A DNA stretch of 6,883 nucleotides from Gammaproteobacteria bacterium (GTDB lineage Bacteria; Pseudomonadota; Gammaproteobacteria; UBA6429; Thiohalophilaceae): the NCBI GenBank assembly GCA_024641445.1, contig JAHEDA010000132.1, forward strand, positions 1 to 6,883. Direction: 5' to 3'. The notes beneath the pieces are model-generated. The model saw only the letters and a list, made by a program, of their open reading frames with translations. It was not told where the DNA came from and did no database searches. The translations under genes and the position numbers were made by a program. This document shows, piece by piece, positions 6,282 through 6,883 of the stretch. How positions within the stretch are numbered: position 1 is the stretch's first letter; every line of letters begins with the position of its first letter.

Positions 6282-6284
6282 GGT
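6280..6284 (+). promoter_or_regulatory. Ribosome binding site of the second multiheme cytochrome gene
   Basis: AAGGT overlaps the stop codon of the 21-heme gene and lies 6 nt before the ATG at 6291. The 9-base gap between the genes supports co-transcription. Confidence 0.55.
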
Positions 6285-6290
6285 AAAGGT

Positions 6291-6883
6291 ATGAAGAGGC
6301 AATTGCGTATTAATCTGGTTCTCGTACAACTAGTCCTGGCACTGGGTATTGGCCTCAGTCAGCAAGCACTGGCCGCAGGCTCAACAGCTCAACCCGGCAA
6401 GAACTTTGACCACGATAATACGGGCTTCATCCTCTCGGGAAAGCACCAACGGCTGACCTGCGATAGCTGCCACATCCGCGGCATCTTTAAGGGCATACCC
6501 ACCCGCTGTGAGGGTTGCCACGCACAGGTCTCGCAGATGAACGCCACCAAAAAACCCACCTCACACATTAATAGCAGCAATAGCTGTGGCGACTGCCATC
6601 TGGAGACGGCATGGACACCGGCGCGTGTTGATCACATTTCCATCTATGGTTCCTGCACCAGTTGTCATAACGGTGCCCGTGCTGGCATGGGTGGCAAACC
6701 CGCTAATCATCCACAGACCTCGGCATCCTGCGATACCTGTCATGGCACCCGCGCCTGGTTACCGGTACGTTTTGATCACTCCAAGGTCACCGGCAGTTGC
6801 TTTAGTTGTCATAACGGCTCCACTGCCACCGGCAAACCCGCGAATCATATCCAGAGCAGTAATACCTGTGATGATTGTCATCG
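6291..6883 (+). CDS. Secreted multiheme c-type cytochrome, at least seven hemes (3' end beyond window)
   Basis: The first 197 residues are visible. The signal peptide has a basic start (MKRQLR), a hydrophobic stretch at about 8-22 and probable cleavage after ALA (28) or LAA (29). Seven CXXCH motifs begin at C57, C73, C99, C122, C147, C170 and near the right edge. Residues 39-112 form a three-heme unit whose front half (FDHDNTGFILSGKH...CDSCH...CEGCH) matches the repeats of the upstream 21-heme protein. After that come shorter two-heme units, DH...GSCxxCHNG...GKPANH...CDxCH...AW, the first at 113-160 and the second from 161. Each CXXCH is again paired with a free histidine (for example H115, H140). 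The protein is probably longer, since the second short unit is interrupted by the window end. Nine bases separate it from the upstream gene, so it belongs to the same operon. A periplasmic or extracellular electron-transfer role is inferred. Confidence 0.9.
   Translation, partial: MKRQLRINLVLVQLVLALGIGLSQQALAAGSTAQPGKNFDHDNTGFILSGKHQRLTCDSCHIRGIFKGIPTRCEGCHAQVSQMNATKKPTSHINSSNSCGDCHLETAWTPARVDHISIYGSCTSCHNGARAGMGGKPANHPQTSASCDTCHGTRAWLPVRFDHSKVTGSCFSCHNGSTATGKPANHIQSSNTCDDCH
6627..6883 (+). repeat. Two-heme repeat units in the second cytochrome (continuing beyond the window)
   Basis: The first unit runs 6627-6770 (48 codons). The second starts at 6771 with the codons for FDH and is cut by the right edge. 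Both contain GSCxxCHNG, then GKPANH, then a CDxCH heme motif. The preceding segment (codons for KPTSHINSSNSCGDCH, ending AW) looks like the rear half of such a unit. Confidence 0.75.

Overview
The window looks like a chromosomal segment of a gammaproteobacterium with heavily cytochrome-based respiration. The evidence is a System I cytochrome c maturation operon in the usual ccmABCDEF order, a CRP-type operator, and moderately high GC. The genus cannot be named from this sequence.

Left half (1-3584, minus strand): ccmA, ccmB, ccmC, ccmD, ccmE and the first 318 codons of ccmF form one tightly packed operon. Neighbouring genes overlap by 1-8 bp or are separated by one base. Together the products export, chaperone and covalently attach heme to CXXCH motifs of c-type cytochromes in the periplasm. 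ccmF runs off the left edge. Any ccmG/ccmH genes would lie beyond it.

Centre (3585-3778): a 194-bp divergent intergenic region. It carries a near-perfect CRP/Vfr-type palindrome (TGTGA-N6-TCACA). A -10 element (TATGAT) follows at the spacing expected of a class II activated promoter reading rightward. A weaker promoter-like arrangement faces the ccm operon.

Right half (3779-6883, plus strand): three genes, apparently one operon. The first encodes an unrecognised five-helix membrane protein whose third and fifth helices each carry H-x13-H, the pattern expected of a di-heme b cytochrome spanning the membrane. The second encodes a secreted cytochrome with 21 CXXCH motifs: an N-terminal three-heme module followed by six tandem three-heme repeats of about 68 residues, each with three conserved free histidines. 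The third, cut by the right edge, encodes another secreted multiheme cytochrome with seven CXXCH motifs visible. It starts with a hybrid three-heme unit and then shifts to shorter two-heme units.

Interpretation (inference): the plus-strand genes look like an electron conduit, with electrons crossing the inner membrane through the b-type protein and moving along long multiheme periplasmic or extracellular wires. The divergent ccm operon would supply the machinery to load at least 28 covalent hemes per set, and both may answer to one CRP-like regulator. No terminal oxidase, reductase, porin or substrate enzyme is visible, so the donor, acceptor and direction of electron flow are unknown.
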